From CALOBA01 sp942491465 (GTDB lineage: Bacteria; Pseudomonadota; Gammaproteobacteria; Chromatiales; Chromatiaceae), in contig CALOBA010000072.1 in NCBI GenBank assembly GCA_942491465.1, positions 1 through 64,000 of the forward strand: DNA of 64,000 nucleotides, read 5' to 3'. Both the position numbers and the translations under genes were made by a program. Positions 15,654-24,446 of the stretch are shown here, one piece after another; the first letter of the stretch is position 1, and the number at the start of each line of letters is the position of its first letter. Under the pieces are notes generated by a model. That model saw only the letters and a list, made by a program, of their open reading frames with translations. It was not told where the DNA came from and made no database searches.

Positions 15654-17453
15654 ATGCATCACCGCAACACCATGACCTCCCGCCGCCCGCGCCGCTTGCC
15701 CGCGCTGGGGTCGATCCTGCTGGGCGCCCTGGTCTGGGCCATGCCGGCCGCGGCGGAGTTGACCGCGCAGCTGTCGCAGGCGCGCATCGCCGCGGGCCAG
15801 ATCGTCGAGCTGATCTTGACCCGCAGCGGCACCGACGCGGTGGCGCCGCCGGATCTGACCCCGCTGGAGATCGATTTCCGCATCATCGGCCGCGGCGGCT
15901 CCGAGCGCGTCAGCGTGGTCAACGGTCGGCGCCGTGCGCAGACCGAGCTGCGTCTGCGGCTGCTGCCGCTGCGCAGCGGTCAGATCGAGATCCCGTCGAT
16001 CCGCATCGGCACCGAGCAGACAACCACGCTGACGCTGGAGGTCACCCCGGCGGTCAATCCGGGCGCCCGACTCCTGCCGGCAGCCCCGGCAGCGGCACCG
16101 ACGGTCGCGGACGCAACCGCGGCGGAGGTCGACCTGCGCGTCGCCGCGACGCTGCGTCCCGAGCGCGTCCATGTGGACCAGCAGGCCGTACTGGTGGTCC
16201 GGGTGTTGGTCGCCGGCGATCTGCCGCGGGGTCGGCTGCACGACCCGCTGGTGGAGGGGGCGCGGTTGCTGCCGTTGGGGGAGGATCGCGGCAGCGAGCG
16301 CCTGGACGGTATCGACTACGGTGTCTACGAGCGCCACTACGCCCTGTTCCCGACCCGGACCGGCAGCCTGCGCATCGAGCCGATCCGCTTCGATCTCTGG
16401 CGCCCTGGTCGCACGACCCCGCAACCGGCGCGTTCGCCGCCGGTGCAGCTGACGGTGGAGCCGATCCCCAGGGCCGCCGCCGACAAGGGCTGGCTGCCGG
16501 CACGGGCGCTGACGCTCACCGAGGCCGGCCCGGCGACGGTGCGCATCGCGCCGGGTCAGGTCCACGAGCGGCTGGTGACCCTGCGCGCCGAGGGCGTGAT
16601 GGCGGAGGACCTGCCCGAGATCGCGCTGGAGACGCCGTATCAGGTCCGCGGGCACGATGACGTCACCCGGCGCTGGAATGTGCGTCATCCCGACGGCGTC
16701 GTCGGCTACCGCACCGAGCGGGTCCTGATCAGCGCCGCCGAGGCGGGCACCTACGCGCTGCCCGGTGCGCGCATCCACTGGTGGAATACCGCCGACGGCT
16801 CCTGGCAGGAGACGACGCTGGAGACCTTGACGCTGGAGGTCGCGCCATTGCTGTCGGCGGCACAGCCGTCGGTACCGGATTGGGGGTCGAGGCGCGCGCA
16901 GGTCGCGCCGCCGCCGACGCGGAGCCCCGAGGCTCCAGCATCCCCCGAGGTCGCCGGTGGCGAGCGCTGGGCCTGGATCGGCGTCATCGCGCTGCCGGCG
17001 CTGCTGATCGGCGTCTGGCTGCTTGTCCGGCGCAGGCGCTCGGGCCCGCCGTTGCCGACAGGCGCGGCGTCCTCGGCGGCGGGGCCGGATGTCGAGGTCG
17101 ATCCCCTGGCCGATGCCCGGCCTGATCCTATGGCCGAGGCCATCGCCCGGGTGGAGGCCGGCTACCGCGACGGCAACGCCGCTGCCGTGCGTGCCGCGCT
17201 GCTGGCCTGGGCCGCGCTGATCTGGCCGGAGCGGCCCCCGGCCAATCTGGCGCGGCTGACGCTGCTCTGCGAGGGTCCGCTGCGCGAGCGCCTCAAGCGG
17301 CTGGAGCAGGCCTTCTTCAGCCCGACGCCGATGGCCTGGGATCAGGCGCCGGAGACGGTCGCCGACGAGCTCAAACGCGCGGCCGACGCCGTCGCTGCTC
17401 CGGGGCCTGACGGTCCAGCTCGGCCAGCCGCGCCAGCTTCTCGCCGATCTTGA
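15654..17453 (+). CDS. batD: BatD-family protein
   Basis: The 599-residue protein has a signal peptide (LPALGSILLGALVW to AMPAAA, cleavage before ELT), a large periplasmic beta-rich part with repeated sheet units (LTLEVTP, VQLTVEP) and one C-terminal membrane helix (WIGVIALPALLIGVWLLV, about 440-460) followed by a cytoplasmic tail. This matches BatD of the Bat (aerotolerance-type) systems, normally encoded with batA/batB and MoxR, which are absent here. ATG 15654 has a GAGGAG ribosome site; ATG 15630 is alternative. Its last 83 bp overlap the end of rarA on the other strand. Confidence 0.75.
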   Translation: MHHRNTMTSRRPRRLPALGSILLGALVWAMPAAAELTAQLSQARIAAGQIVELILTRSGTDAVAPPDLTPLEIDFRIIGRGGSERVSVVNGRRRAQTELRLRLLPLRSGQIEIPSIRIGTEQTTTLTLEVTPAVNPGARLLPAAPAAAPTVADATAAEVDLRVAATLRPERVHVDQQAVLVVRVLVAGDLPRGRLHDPLVEGARLLPLGEDRGSERLDGIDYGVYERHYALFPTRTGSLRIEPIRFDLWRPGRTTPQPARSPPVQLTVEPIPRAAADKGWLPARALTLTEAGPATVRIAPGQVHERLVTLRAEGVMAEDLPEIALETPYQVRGHDDVTRRWNVRHPDGVVGYRTERVLISAAEAGTYALPGARIHWWNTADGSWQETTLETLTLEVAPLLSAAQPSVPDWGSRRAQVAPPPTRSPEAPASPEVAGGERWAWIGVIALPALLIGVWLLVRRRRSGPPLPTGAASSAAGPDVEVDPLADARPDPMAEAIARVEAGYRDGNAAAVRAALLAWAALIWPERPPANLARLTLLCEGPLRERLKRLEQAFFSPTPMAWDQAPETVADELKRAADAVAAPGPDGPARPAAPASRRS

Positions 17454-18714
17454 TCTCCAGCCCGCGGGGTACCGGGCGGTAGTAGTGCCGGGGTGGCAGG
17501 GTCTCCGGGAAGTAGTCCTCGCCGGCGGCATAGGCGTCCGGCTCATCGTGGGCGTAGCGGTAGCCCTGGCCGTGGCCCAGGGTCTTGGCCAGCCGCGTCG
17601 GTGCGTTGCGCAGGTGTGCCGGCACCTCGCGGGAGCCGCCGCTGCGGGCATCGTCCAAGGCCGCCTTCCAGGCCAGGTAGACGGCGTTGCTCTTCGGTGC
17701 CGCGGCCAGATAGGCGGCGGCCTGGGCCAGGGCCAGCTCGCCCTCGGGGCTGCCCAGGCGCTCCAGGGTATCCCAGGCGTCCAGCGCCAGGGTCAGCGCC
17801 CGCGGGTCGGCGTTGCCGATGTCCTCGCTGGCCATGCGCACCAGCCGGCGGGCGACATAGGCCGGGTCGCAGCCGCCGTCGATCATCCGTGCCAGCCAAT
17901 ACAGGGCCGCGTCCGGGGCCGAGCCGCGGATGGATTTGTGCAGGGCCGAGATCTGATCGTAGAAGGCATCGCCGCCCTTGTCGAAGCGCCGCACGCCGCC
18001 GTCGAGCACGGCGCGGACGGTGTCGGCGCCGATCGCCCCGGCCTCGGCCAGGTCCGCCGCCAGCTCCAGCAGGTTCAGCGCGCGGCGGGCGTCGCCGTCG
18101 CCGGCGGTGGCCAGCAGGGCGCGCGCCTCGTCGGTCAGCCCCAGGGCCAGGCCGCCCAGGCCGCGCTCGGTGTCCGCCAGCGCGCGCTCCAGGATCTGCT
18201 CCAGCTCCGCCTGCTCCAGGGGCTTGAGCAGATAGACCCGCGCGCGCGAGAGCAGGGCGTTGTTCAGCGCGAAGGACGGGTTCTCGGTGGTGGCGCCGAC
18301 GAACACGACGGTGCCGTCCTCCACATGGGGCAGGAAGGCGTCCTGCTGGGACTTGTTGAAGCGATGCACCTCGTCGATGAACAGGATGGTGCCGCGGTCT
18401 TCGGCGGTGCGCACGGCCCGCGCGGCATCGACGGCGGCGCGGATGTCCTTGACCCCGCTCAGCACCGCCGACAGCCGAATGAAATGGGTGCCGGAGCTGG
18501 CCGCCAGCAGCTGGGCCAGCGTGGTCTTGCCGGTCCCCGGCGGCCCCCAGAAGATCATCGAATGGGGCCGATCATCGGTGATCGCGCGCCGCAGCGGCTT
18601 GCCCTCGGCCAGCAGGTGGCGCTGCCCGGCCAGCTCGTCGAGCCGGCGCGGGCGCATGCGCTCGGCCAGCGGGGCGGTTGTTGCCGGGGCCGGCTGTCGG
18701 TTTCGGGGTTGCAT
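17371..18714 (-). CDS. rarA: Replication-associated recombination protein A
   Basis: The 447-residue AAA+ ATPase shows Walker A GPPGTGKTTLAQLL (about 56-69), Walker B ILFIDEVHRF (about 110), sensor GATTENPSF and an arginine-finger region LLSRARVYLL, then the C-terminal tetramer domain with GGCDPAYVARRLVRMASEDI. It acts at stalled replication forks with single-strand binding protein and the clamp. The start is ATG 18714, 8 bp after the stop of the HEAT-repeat gene, so the two are an operon. An 83-bp convergent overlap with batD affects only the C-terminal tail (RQAPEQRRRRPRV). Confidence 0.92.
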   Translation of the reverse strand: MQPRNRQPAPATTAPLAERMRPRRLDELAGQRHLLAEGKPLRRAITDDRPHSMIFWGPPGTGKTTLAQLLAASSGTHFIRLSAVLSGVKDIRAAVDAARAVRTAEDRGTILFIDEVHRFNKSQQDAFLPHVEDGTVVFVGATTENPSFALNNALLSRARVYLLKPLEQAELEQILERALADTERGLGGLALGLTDEARALLATAGDGDARRALNLLELAADLAEAGAIGADTVRAVLDGGVRRFDKGGDAFYDQISALHKSIRGSAPDAALYWLARMIDGGCDPAYVARRLVRMASEDIGNADPRALTLALDAWDTLERLGSPEGELALAQAAAYLAAAPKSNAVYLAWKAALDDARSGGSREVPAHLRNAPTRLAKTLGHGQGYRYAHDEPDAYAAGEDYFPETLPPRHYYRPVPRGLEIKIGEKLARLAELDRQAPEQRRRRPRV

Positions 18715-18721
18715 GTTGCGG

Positions 18722-19708
18722 TCAGTCTCCCCGCCCGCGGCGCCAGCACCGGTCGAACAGGTCCCCCAGCGCCGCATCATCGCGGGCGTCGACGCGGGCG
18801 CCGACCTGCTCGGCCAGGCGGGCATTGCCGGCGTAGACGGCCAGCGCCTCGACCACGAAGCCGGCGGTGGCGGGATCGGCCTCGGCGATCAGCCCGAGCA
18901 GCCAGTGGAAGGCGGCGTCGGAGCGCGCGAGCACGGCGGCGCGCAGCCAGACCCGGTGGGCCGGGCGCTTCAGCGGCTCCGCCTCCCAGCGCTCGCGCAG
19001 CAGCTCGACGGCACCGTCGAGCCGTGACTCCCCCAGCGCCAGGGCCGCCAGCTCGGCCAGGGTCGGGTCGGGGGCGTGCAGGAATTCGGCGGTGAAGTCG
19101 AGGCTGTCCTCCGGGGCCAGGCCGAGCAGCCCGCGCAGGCATTCGCCGGTGACCTCGGGCTCGGCATCGCCGAGCAGGGCCTTGGTGCGCAGCACGGCCT
19201 CCGCCGCCCGCGGCTCGGTGCAGACGATGGCGCGCACGGCACCGGCGCGCACCAGATGCTCCGGGTCCACCAGCAGGTCCACCAGCGTCGGCAGGGCCCG
19301 CGGGTCGCCGCTGGCGGCCAGGCCCATGGCGCAGCTCGCGCGTACATCGGCGGCGGTGTCGATGCTGCCGCCCCAGACCGGCTCGCGTTGGGTCAGGCGG
19401 ATGCCCGTGCGGTAGAGCCCGGCGTCGAGACAGTCGAGTGCGACCAGGGCGCGGGCGATGGCGGCCTTGGCCTGGCAGCCGGGGTCGGTCTTGTAGTCCG
19501 CGCCGGCGAGCCGGCGGAAGGCATCGATCAGCACCGGCTCCAGGTCATAGCACAGGCCCTCGCCGGCCAGCTCGGCGGCGCGGGCGACCACGCGATAGTG
19601 GGGGTGGTGGATGGCCTCGGCGAGCGGTTTGCAGCCCCTCGCCTCCTCCAACCGGCGCAGCGCGTTGCCGGGGTCGGGGCGGGCCTTGGTCGTGCGGCGC
19701 TGGGACAT
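18722..19708 (-). CDS. HEAT-repeat protein
   Basis: The 328-residue protein consists of short helical pairs of HEAT type (for example DPRALPTLVDLLVDPEHLVRAGAVRAIV), without signal peptide or membrane segment. It is likely a cytoplasmic scaffold or phycobilisome-lyase-like fold; the function is not assigned. It lies between lolA (29 bp upstream) and rarA (8 bp downstream) on the same strand, so it is probably cotranscribed with both. The N-terminus MSQRRTTKARPDPGNALRRL is basic. Confidence 0.75.
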   Translation of the reverse strand: MSQRRTTKARPDPGNALRRLEEARGCKPLAEAIHHPHYRVVARAAELAGEGLCYDLEPVLIDAFRRLAGADYKTDPGCQAKAAIARALVALDCLDAGLYRTGIRLTQREPVWGGSIDTAADVRASCAMGLAASGDPRALPTLVDLLVDPEHLVRAGAVRAIVCTEPRAAEAVLRTKALLGDAEPEVTGECLRGLLGLAPEDSLDFTAEFLHAPDPTLAELAALALGESRLDGAVELLRERWEAEPLKRPAHRVWLRAAVLARSDAAFHWLLGLIAEADPATAGFVVEALAVYAGNARLAEQVGARVDARDDAALGDLFDRCWRRGRGD

Positions 19709-19737
19709 GTCTGCATGACCGCCGAGGTGGCGGCGGC

Positions 19738-20382
19738 TTAGTCGACCTGCAGGAAGTCGCCGCCGGCGGGACGCTTGAACCGGAACATCGCGTAGGCGAG
19801 GCGCGGGTTGCGCTTCAGGTCGGTGAAGATGAACCGGCTGAGCTGGCCGAACTGGTCCTCCATCAGCAGCTCTGCGAGCTCGCCGCGGCGAAAGCCGATG
19901 CGCAGCCGCACCACCTGGCTGTCGCCGGCCTTTGGTGTGAGTTCGACCCAGGTCAGGCCGTCGCCCAGCTCCAGGTTCTGCAGTCGAAAGTAGCGCTCCA
20001 CCGGCTGGTCGCTGGCCAGCAGTTGGGCCGGGGTCCCGTCCAGGGCCTTCTTCTGGCTCTGGTGGGTGACCTGGTTGAGCTCCTTGTCTTCCAGGTAGAC
20101 GCGCTTGCCGTCGGCGACGATGAGCTGCTCACCGGGGCTGCGGTATTCCCAGCGGAAGCGGTTGGGGCGCAGCAGATAGAAGGTGCCGCGGGCCTCGATG
20201 TCGCCGACACCGTCGGCGGGGATGGTGATCTGCCGGAACTCGGCGCTCATGCTGTTCAGCCCCTGCAGGTAGTCCTTGAGCATGGCCACGCCGTCGGCGG
20301 TGGCGGTCAGCGGCAGCAGCAGCAGGCAGCCGAGCAGGGCCAGGTGCTGCGGCAGGCGGCTCGGGCGGGGTTGGGTATTCAT
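19738..20382 (-). CDS. lolA: Outer-membrane lipoprotein carrier LolA
   Basis: The 214-residue periplasmic protein has a signal peptide (HLALLGCLLLLPLTATA) and the LolA fold: MSAEFRQ, GTFYLLRPNRFRWEY, GEQLIVADGKRVYLEDKE, NQVTHQSQ, then LDGTPAQLL. It receives lipoproteins from LolCDE and carries them to LolB. It fits the family length (about 205-215). The AsmA-like gene lies 49 bp upstream on the same strand. Confidence 0.9.
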   Translation of the reverse strand: MNTQPRPSRLPQHLALLGCLLLLPLTATADGVAMLKDYLQGLNSMSAEFRQITIPADGVGDIEARGTFYLLRPNRFRWEYRSPGEQLIVADGKRVYLEDKELNQVTHQSQKKALDGTPAQLLASDQPVERYFRLQNLELGDGLTWVELTPKAGDSQVVRLRIGFRRGELAELLMEDQFGQLSRFIFTDLKRNPRLAYAMFRFKRPAGGDFLQVD

Positions 20383-20430
20383 AGGGGATCGCGTGGCTTT
20401 GCTTCAGAGCGCTCAACGGCTCTTGGTTGG

Positions 20431-23388
20431 TTAAAGGCTGTGATCAAGGAAGGGGTCGCTGTCGGGGCCCTGGTCGCGGGGCGGCTGCGCGGGCTTGCTC
20501 GGTTTGGCCGCCGCTGCGGGGGCGGGGCGCCGGGCTCGGGCGGGCGCGCTCGCACCGGTCGGCGCCGCCGTCGCGGTCACCGCACCTTGGCCCGGCCGGT
20601 AGGCGTCGAAGCGGGCGCGGGGGTTGACGATGGAGAACGACTTGTCGTCGTTGGCGATGCGCAGTGTACCCATCAGGTTGTGCCAGCGCAGCAGTACCAG
20701 GGCCTCGCGGCGGTCGCCGGCGGCCTGGCCCTTGGCATGCACGCCGATCTCCGGGCCGCTGACCCGGGCGCTTTCCAGCAGGGCGCGCTCGCCGTCGACG
20801 CGCAGGTGCAGCTGGCCGGCCAGGTCTTCTATGGTCAGCATGTCTTCGACCCAGCCCTGCTTGCCGCGCAGGTTGTCCATCAACGCCAGGAACGGGCGGG
20901 TGTCCTTGATGACGATCTGCGCCTTGGTGTCGATGTGCATGGGTTTCTGCCAGCGCACCCGGGTGTCGTCGAGCTGTAGGCGCGCGTACCAGGTCGCATC
21001 GTTGCTGGCGGCGGTGGCGCCCTGCACCTGGAAGCCCTTGAGCTGGATCGAGGAGCCGGTGATGTCGAAGTGCAGGTCGCGCGAGGAGCCGTCGCGGATC
21101 AGCAGCGCGATGCGCAGGTCGCCGGCCACATCGGCCTCGTTCAGCCCCAGGCGGATGTCGTCCGCCACCAGCTCCAGCTCGCCTTGGGCGCTGTCCGGCG
21201 CCAGCTGCAGGTCGCTGACCAGGCTGGCCTCGCCGGAGCGGATGGTCAGCGGCAGGCCCGGCGGCAGATAGGCGTTGTACGTGCTCATGTCGTGCACGCG
21301 GGCGCTGTGGATGCGCAGGGCGAGCGCGGCGGTGGCGGCGGCGTCGTCGAGGTCGCCGACCTCCAGCGTCGCGTCCATGCGCACCTCGCCGATACTCGGC
21401 TCCGGCTCGTCGCGCCGGCGCAGCCGGGCGTCGTCGAAGGCCACCGCGAGGCGCACCCGCGGCTGTTTGCCGCCATCCACCAGGGTCAGGCCGGCCTCGC
21501 CCTGGCCGTCGATGCGATGGTCGAGCAGCGCCATGGACAGGCGCTTGCGGGGGATCTGCAGGCTCGAGCCCTTGGCCGGCCAACCGTCGTTGAGGCGGAT
21601 GTCGGTATCGATCTCGCCGCCGCCGTCGAGGCGGAGCCCCATGGGCCGATGCATCAGCGCGGCGATCCAATCCAGGCGGTTGACGGTGAAGCGGGCGTCG
21701 ATCAGGCCGTTGGCGCTGCCGAGGAGGGCGCCGAAGCCCTGGTCGCCGAGGGTGCGGACCACGGCCCGGATGGTCTCGGTCTCGGAGGCGTCGGCGGGCA
21801 GCGACAGCTCGGCGCGGTCGATGGCCAGCTCGGCGCTCCAGGGCGCGATCGGCTCGGCCTCCGCGGTGCTCGCATCGGTGGTGACGACCTCGGCGTTGTC
21901 GAGCCGGAAGCGGGTCCCGCTCATGTCCAGCGTCGCGCCGTTGCGGTCCTCGACGCGGGCGCGCAGCGCGAGCAGCAGGTCCGTGGTGGCCCTATAGGAC
22001 GCGTATTCCACCCGGGCCTCGTCCGAGGTCAGGTCCAGGGTCAGCTGTAGGACATCGTCGGTCAGCTCCAGGCGACCTTGAACCTCGCCGCTGCCGCCGA
22101 GCAGGCCGAGCCCCCATTTCGCCGGCAGCAGGCCCTGGTAGACGGACAGGTCGGGGGCCTGCATGGTCGGGATACTGAGCGTGAGCGCCAGGTCCACCTC
22201 GTCGATCATCTCGGCGGCCTGGTCGGCCGTGGATGTCGTGTTCGGATCAACCTCCGCGGCGTGCAGGCGGGCCTCGAGCCCCTTGCCGTTGAACAGCGGC
22301 TCGGCATTGGCCGCGTCGCCGCCGGCCGGGCGCTCCAGCAGGGCCTGGACCTGATCGAAGCGGACGATCAGGTCGGCCGCGGACTCGGTCTCGGGGTCCA
22401 CAGCAAACTCCACCGACCCGTCGCCGCGGAAATTGAACCGGCCCAGGTCCATGGCCAGTCGACGCGCCTCCACCGTCAGGTCGGTCCCGGACCGGACCTC
22501 GCCGGCGTCCAGCCGCAGGCGCCCGCGCAGCTGGCCGGCGCCGGTCAGCGCCATGGCCCGCAGCGGCGGCATCAGGATCGCCAGAAAATCCAGATTCTCC
22601 ACCGGCAGGTTGACGGACGCGTCCAGCGTCGGCAGTCGCAGCAGCGCTAAGCCCTCGGTCTCGGACATCACGAACGGCGGGATGTCCACCGTGCCCTTGA
22701 TCGAGGCCGCCCCGGACACGGGCTGCGCGGGGCCGATGGTGAGCGAGGCCAGGGACAGGTCCAGCGCACCGCCGGAGAGCGCGACGCGACCGCTGTCGGT
22801 GTCTATCTCGAAGCTGCCGCGGACCTCCCCCGGGAGGCTCCCGCGCACATGCGAGACCCAGAACGAATGGTCGCCGCGCACATGCAGGTCGTCGATGGCG
22901 AGTACCAGATCGGGGGCCTCCGGTTCGACCTCCGGGGGCGGCTCGGCGATTGCGTCGGGATCGCGGTTGCGAATGACCGGATAGAAGCTGGACAGCGCCA
23001 CCGCTGCGGCCGGGTCCGCGCCGGCGGCGGCCGGCTTGGCCGGCAGCGGGCGCGGGCGCAGCCGCAGGTCGATGTCGATCAGATCGATGTCGTGGATGCG
23101 GATCTCGCCGTTGAGCAGCGGCAACAGCGAGACCGAGACCGCCACCCGTTCGGCGTCGAGCTGCCACTGCTCGGTGCGCGTCTGGCCGTCGGCGGCGACG
23201 CCGGACACGCTGACCCGCAGCGGATAGAGGCTCCAGGCGCGTCGCCAGTCCACATGCAGGCTGTCCGGCTGCAGATCGTTGAGCAGGGTGCGGGTGGCGG
23301 GCAGGTTCAAGGCCGTGTTCACCGCGATCAGATAGATGGCGGCAACGGCAGCAAGCAGGTAGGCGAGGCGGCGGGCGAAGGTCTTCAT
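20431..23388 (-). CDS. AsmA/TamB-like envelope protein
   Basis: The 985-residue protein has an N-terminal membrane anchor (RLAYLLAAVAAIYLIAVNTA) and a very long beta-rich periplasmic domain built from repeated strands with alternating hydrophobic residues (for example DLVLAIDDLHVRGDH, GAASIKGTVDIPPFV). It ends with a Pro/Ala-rich basic tail (APARARRPAPAAAAKPSKPA). This architecture is that of AsmA-like (DUF748/YdbH/TamB) bridge proteins, implicated in transport of phospholipid between inner and outer membranes. I cannot choose among the subfamilies. The ATG at 23388 is preferred over the upstream frame. It lies upstream of lolA, so the operon may concern outer-membrane maintenance. Confidence 0.7.
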   Translation of the reverse strand: MKTFARRLAYLLAAVAAIYLIAVNTALNLPATRTLLNDLQPDSLHVDWRRAWSLYPLRVSVSGVAADGQTRTEQWQLDAERVAVSVSLLPLLNGEIRIHDIDLIDIDLRLRPRPLPAKPAAAGADPAAAVALSSFYPVIRNRDPDAIAEPPPEVEPEAPDLVLAIDDLHVRGDHSFWVSHVRGSLPGEVRGSFEIDTDSGRVALSGGALDLSLASLTIGPAQPVSGAASIKGTVDIPPFVMSETEGLALLRLPTLDASVNLPVENLDFLAILMPPLRAMALTGAGQLRGRLRLDAGEVRSGTDLTVEARRLAMDLGRFNFRGDGSVEFAVDPETESAADLIVRFDQVQALLERPAGGDAANAEPLFNGKGLEARLHAAEVDPNTTSTADQAAEMIDEVDLALTLSIPTMQAPDLSVYQGLLPAKWGLGLLGGSGEVQGRLELTDDVLQLTLDLTSDEARVEYASYRATTDLLLALRARVEDRNGATLDMSGTRFRLDNAEVVTTDASTAEAEPIAPWSAELAIDRAELSLPADASETETIRAVVRTLGDQGFGALLGSANGLIDARFTVNRLDWIAALMHRPMGLRLDGGGEIDTDIRLNDGWPAKGSSLQIPRKRLSMALLDHRIDGQGEAGLTLVDGGKQPRVRLAVAFDDARLRRRDEPEPSIGEVRMDATLEVGDLDDAAATAALALRIHSARVHDMSTYNAYLPPGLPLTIRSGEASLVSDLQLAPDSAQGELELVADDIRLGLNEADVAGDLRIALLIRDGSSRDLHFDITGSSIQLKGFQVQGATAASNDATWYARLQLDDTRVRWQKPMHIDTKAQIVIKDTRPFLALMDNLRGKQGWVEDMLTIEDLAGQLHLRVDGERALLESARVSGPEIGVHAKGQAAGDRREALVLLRWHNLMGTLRIANDDKSFSIVNPRARFDAYRPGQGAVTATAAPTGASAPARARRPAPAAAAKPSKPAQPPRDQGPDSDPFLDHSL

Positions 23389-23464
23389 CGGTGCGCTCAC
23401 GGATGGTGTCTGGCTTGGGGGCGGCGCGTGGATGATCCGTGCGCCGGTGCTTGATCCAACGCCA

Positions 23465-23785
23465 TCAGGCCTTGCCGCGGGTGGCGCCGGCGAGCGTCTC
23501 CATCCGGCCGGCAAGCGCGAAATCGAGGGCGGTGACGGCGTTGGCCGAGTGCGTGCTGAGGGCCACGTCCACGCGCCCGTAGCTGTTCGACCAGGTCGGG
23601 TGGTGGTCCATGGCCTCGGCGACCAGGGCGCAGCGGGTCATGAAGCCGAAGGCGGTGTTGAAGTCGGGGAATTGGAACGCTCTGCACAGCCTGCCCTCGG
23701 CGACGGACCAAGGTGCGGCGCTGGTCGCATTCAGCGCGTCCAGCGCGGTGTCGATCTCGATCTGGCTCAGCTTGGTGCGTTTCAT
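23465..23785 (-). CDS. phhB: Pterin-4a-carbinolamine dehydratase-like
   Basis: The 106-residue protein has the conserved pterin-dehydratase core: FNTAFGFMTRCALVAEAMDHHP, then WSNSYGRVDVALSTH, in which the HH and the later H are catalytic. The family recycles tetrahydrobiopterin after aromatic hydroxylases and can moonlight as a transcription cofactor. No pterin-dependent hydroxylase is in the window. The start is ATG 23785; the open frame extends 36 codons further without a ribosome site. The next gene on this strand starts 76 bp downstream. Confidence 0.85.
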   Translation of the reverse strand: MKRTKLSQIEIDTALDALNATSAAPWSVAEGRLCRAFQFPDFNTAFGFMTRCALVAEAMDHHPTWSNSYGRVDVALSTHSANAVTALDFALAGRMETLAGATRGKA

Positions 23786-23893
23786 CAGTCGTGGTCTTTC
23801 GCGTTGCACGCCCGGGGAGATGGGGGCGCAAGCCCAGGTTACAGGGTTTTCCCGATCTCGCCGAGCAGTGAGCCGCCGACGCCGGCGACGCAA

Positions 23894-23921
23894 CGAAAAA
23901 CGCGGCCGGGGGGGCCGCGTT
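23894..23921 (-). terminator. Intrinsic terminator
   Basis: On the minus strand an ACGCGGCC/GGCCGCGT hairpin with a G-rich loop is followed by TTTTT. It stops transcription from the small hydrophobic protein gene above. Confidence 0.75.
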
Positions 23922-23943
23922 GGAGCGTCTGCCTAAAGATTTC

Positions 23944-24243
23944 CTAGGCGTCGGCGGTCTCTTTTTTGGGGTGGGTCAGCTTGCCGAGGGCGTTGCGGGT
24001 TCCGTCGAGGGCCTGCTTGCCGAGCGCGGGGACCTTGCCGACGCCGGTGCCGACCTGGTCGACGACCTTGCGGCTCAGCCGCGTGGTCTTGCTCACCGCC
24101 TCGCTGCTGGTGGCGGCGACCTTGGCATAGGCCTGCTTGCCGCCCTCGACAATCTTTTGTTGAAGCGCCTTGTCTCTTGCGCCGTAGGTCGCGAGCGAGC
24201 CGATCGCAAGACCGGCGGCGAACGGTATCAGGGGGAGCGCCAT
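23944..24243 (-). CDS. Small hydrophobic-start protein, unknown
   Basis: The 99-residue protein begins with a membrane-like segment (PLIPFAAGLAIGSLATYG) and continues as a basic, amphipathic helical stretch (about 25-75) with a KKETADA tail. It resembles magnetosome-associated or YtxH-type small membrane proteins but no family is identified. The ATG at 24243 is preferred over an earlier frame. It is monocistronic with a terminator 23 bp below. Confidence 0.6.
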   Translation of the reverse strand: MALPLIPFAAGLAIGSLATYGARDKALQQKIVEGGKQAYAKVAATSSEAVSKTTRLSRKVVDQVGTGVGKVPALGKQALDGTRNALGKLTHPKKETADA

Positions 24244-24446
24244 GGAAACCTCCGAATGGGCTGGATGGGTGGACCGAGATCTCGGTGTCGGGGAGCGGGT
24301 GTTGCAGCTTCCTGCAAGCCTAGCAGAATACAGGCTTGTGACCATCGAAGGTGCGCGATGGTTGCGAAGGAGCTGCTTCGGATCAATCGCTTACCCGATG
24401 AAGGTGGCCATCGCGTTTCACCTTCGCCGACCCGCCTTTGCGCCCT

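Noticed and set aside
15237..17651. 804-residue minus-strand open frame
   Set aside because: Antisense of batD with an Arg/Ala-rich composition; no motif.
17485..19095. 536-residue plus-strand open frame
   Set aside because: Antisense of rarA and the HEAT gene; Gly/Gln-rich shadow.
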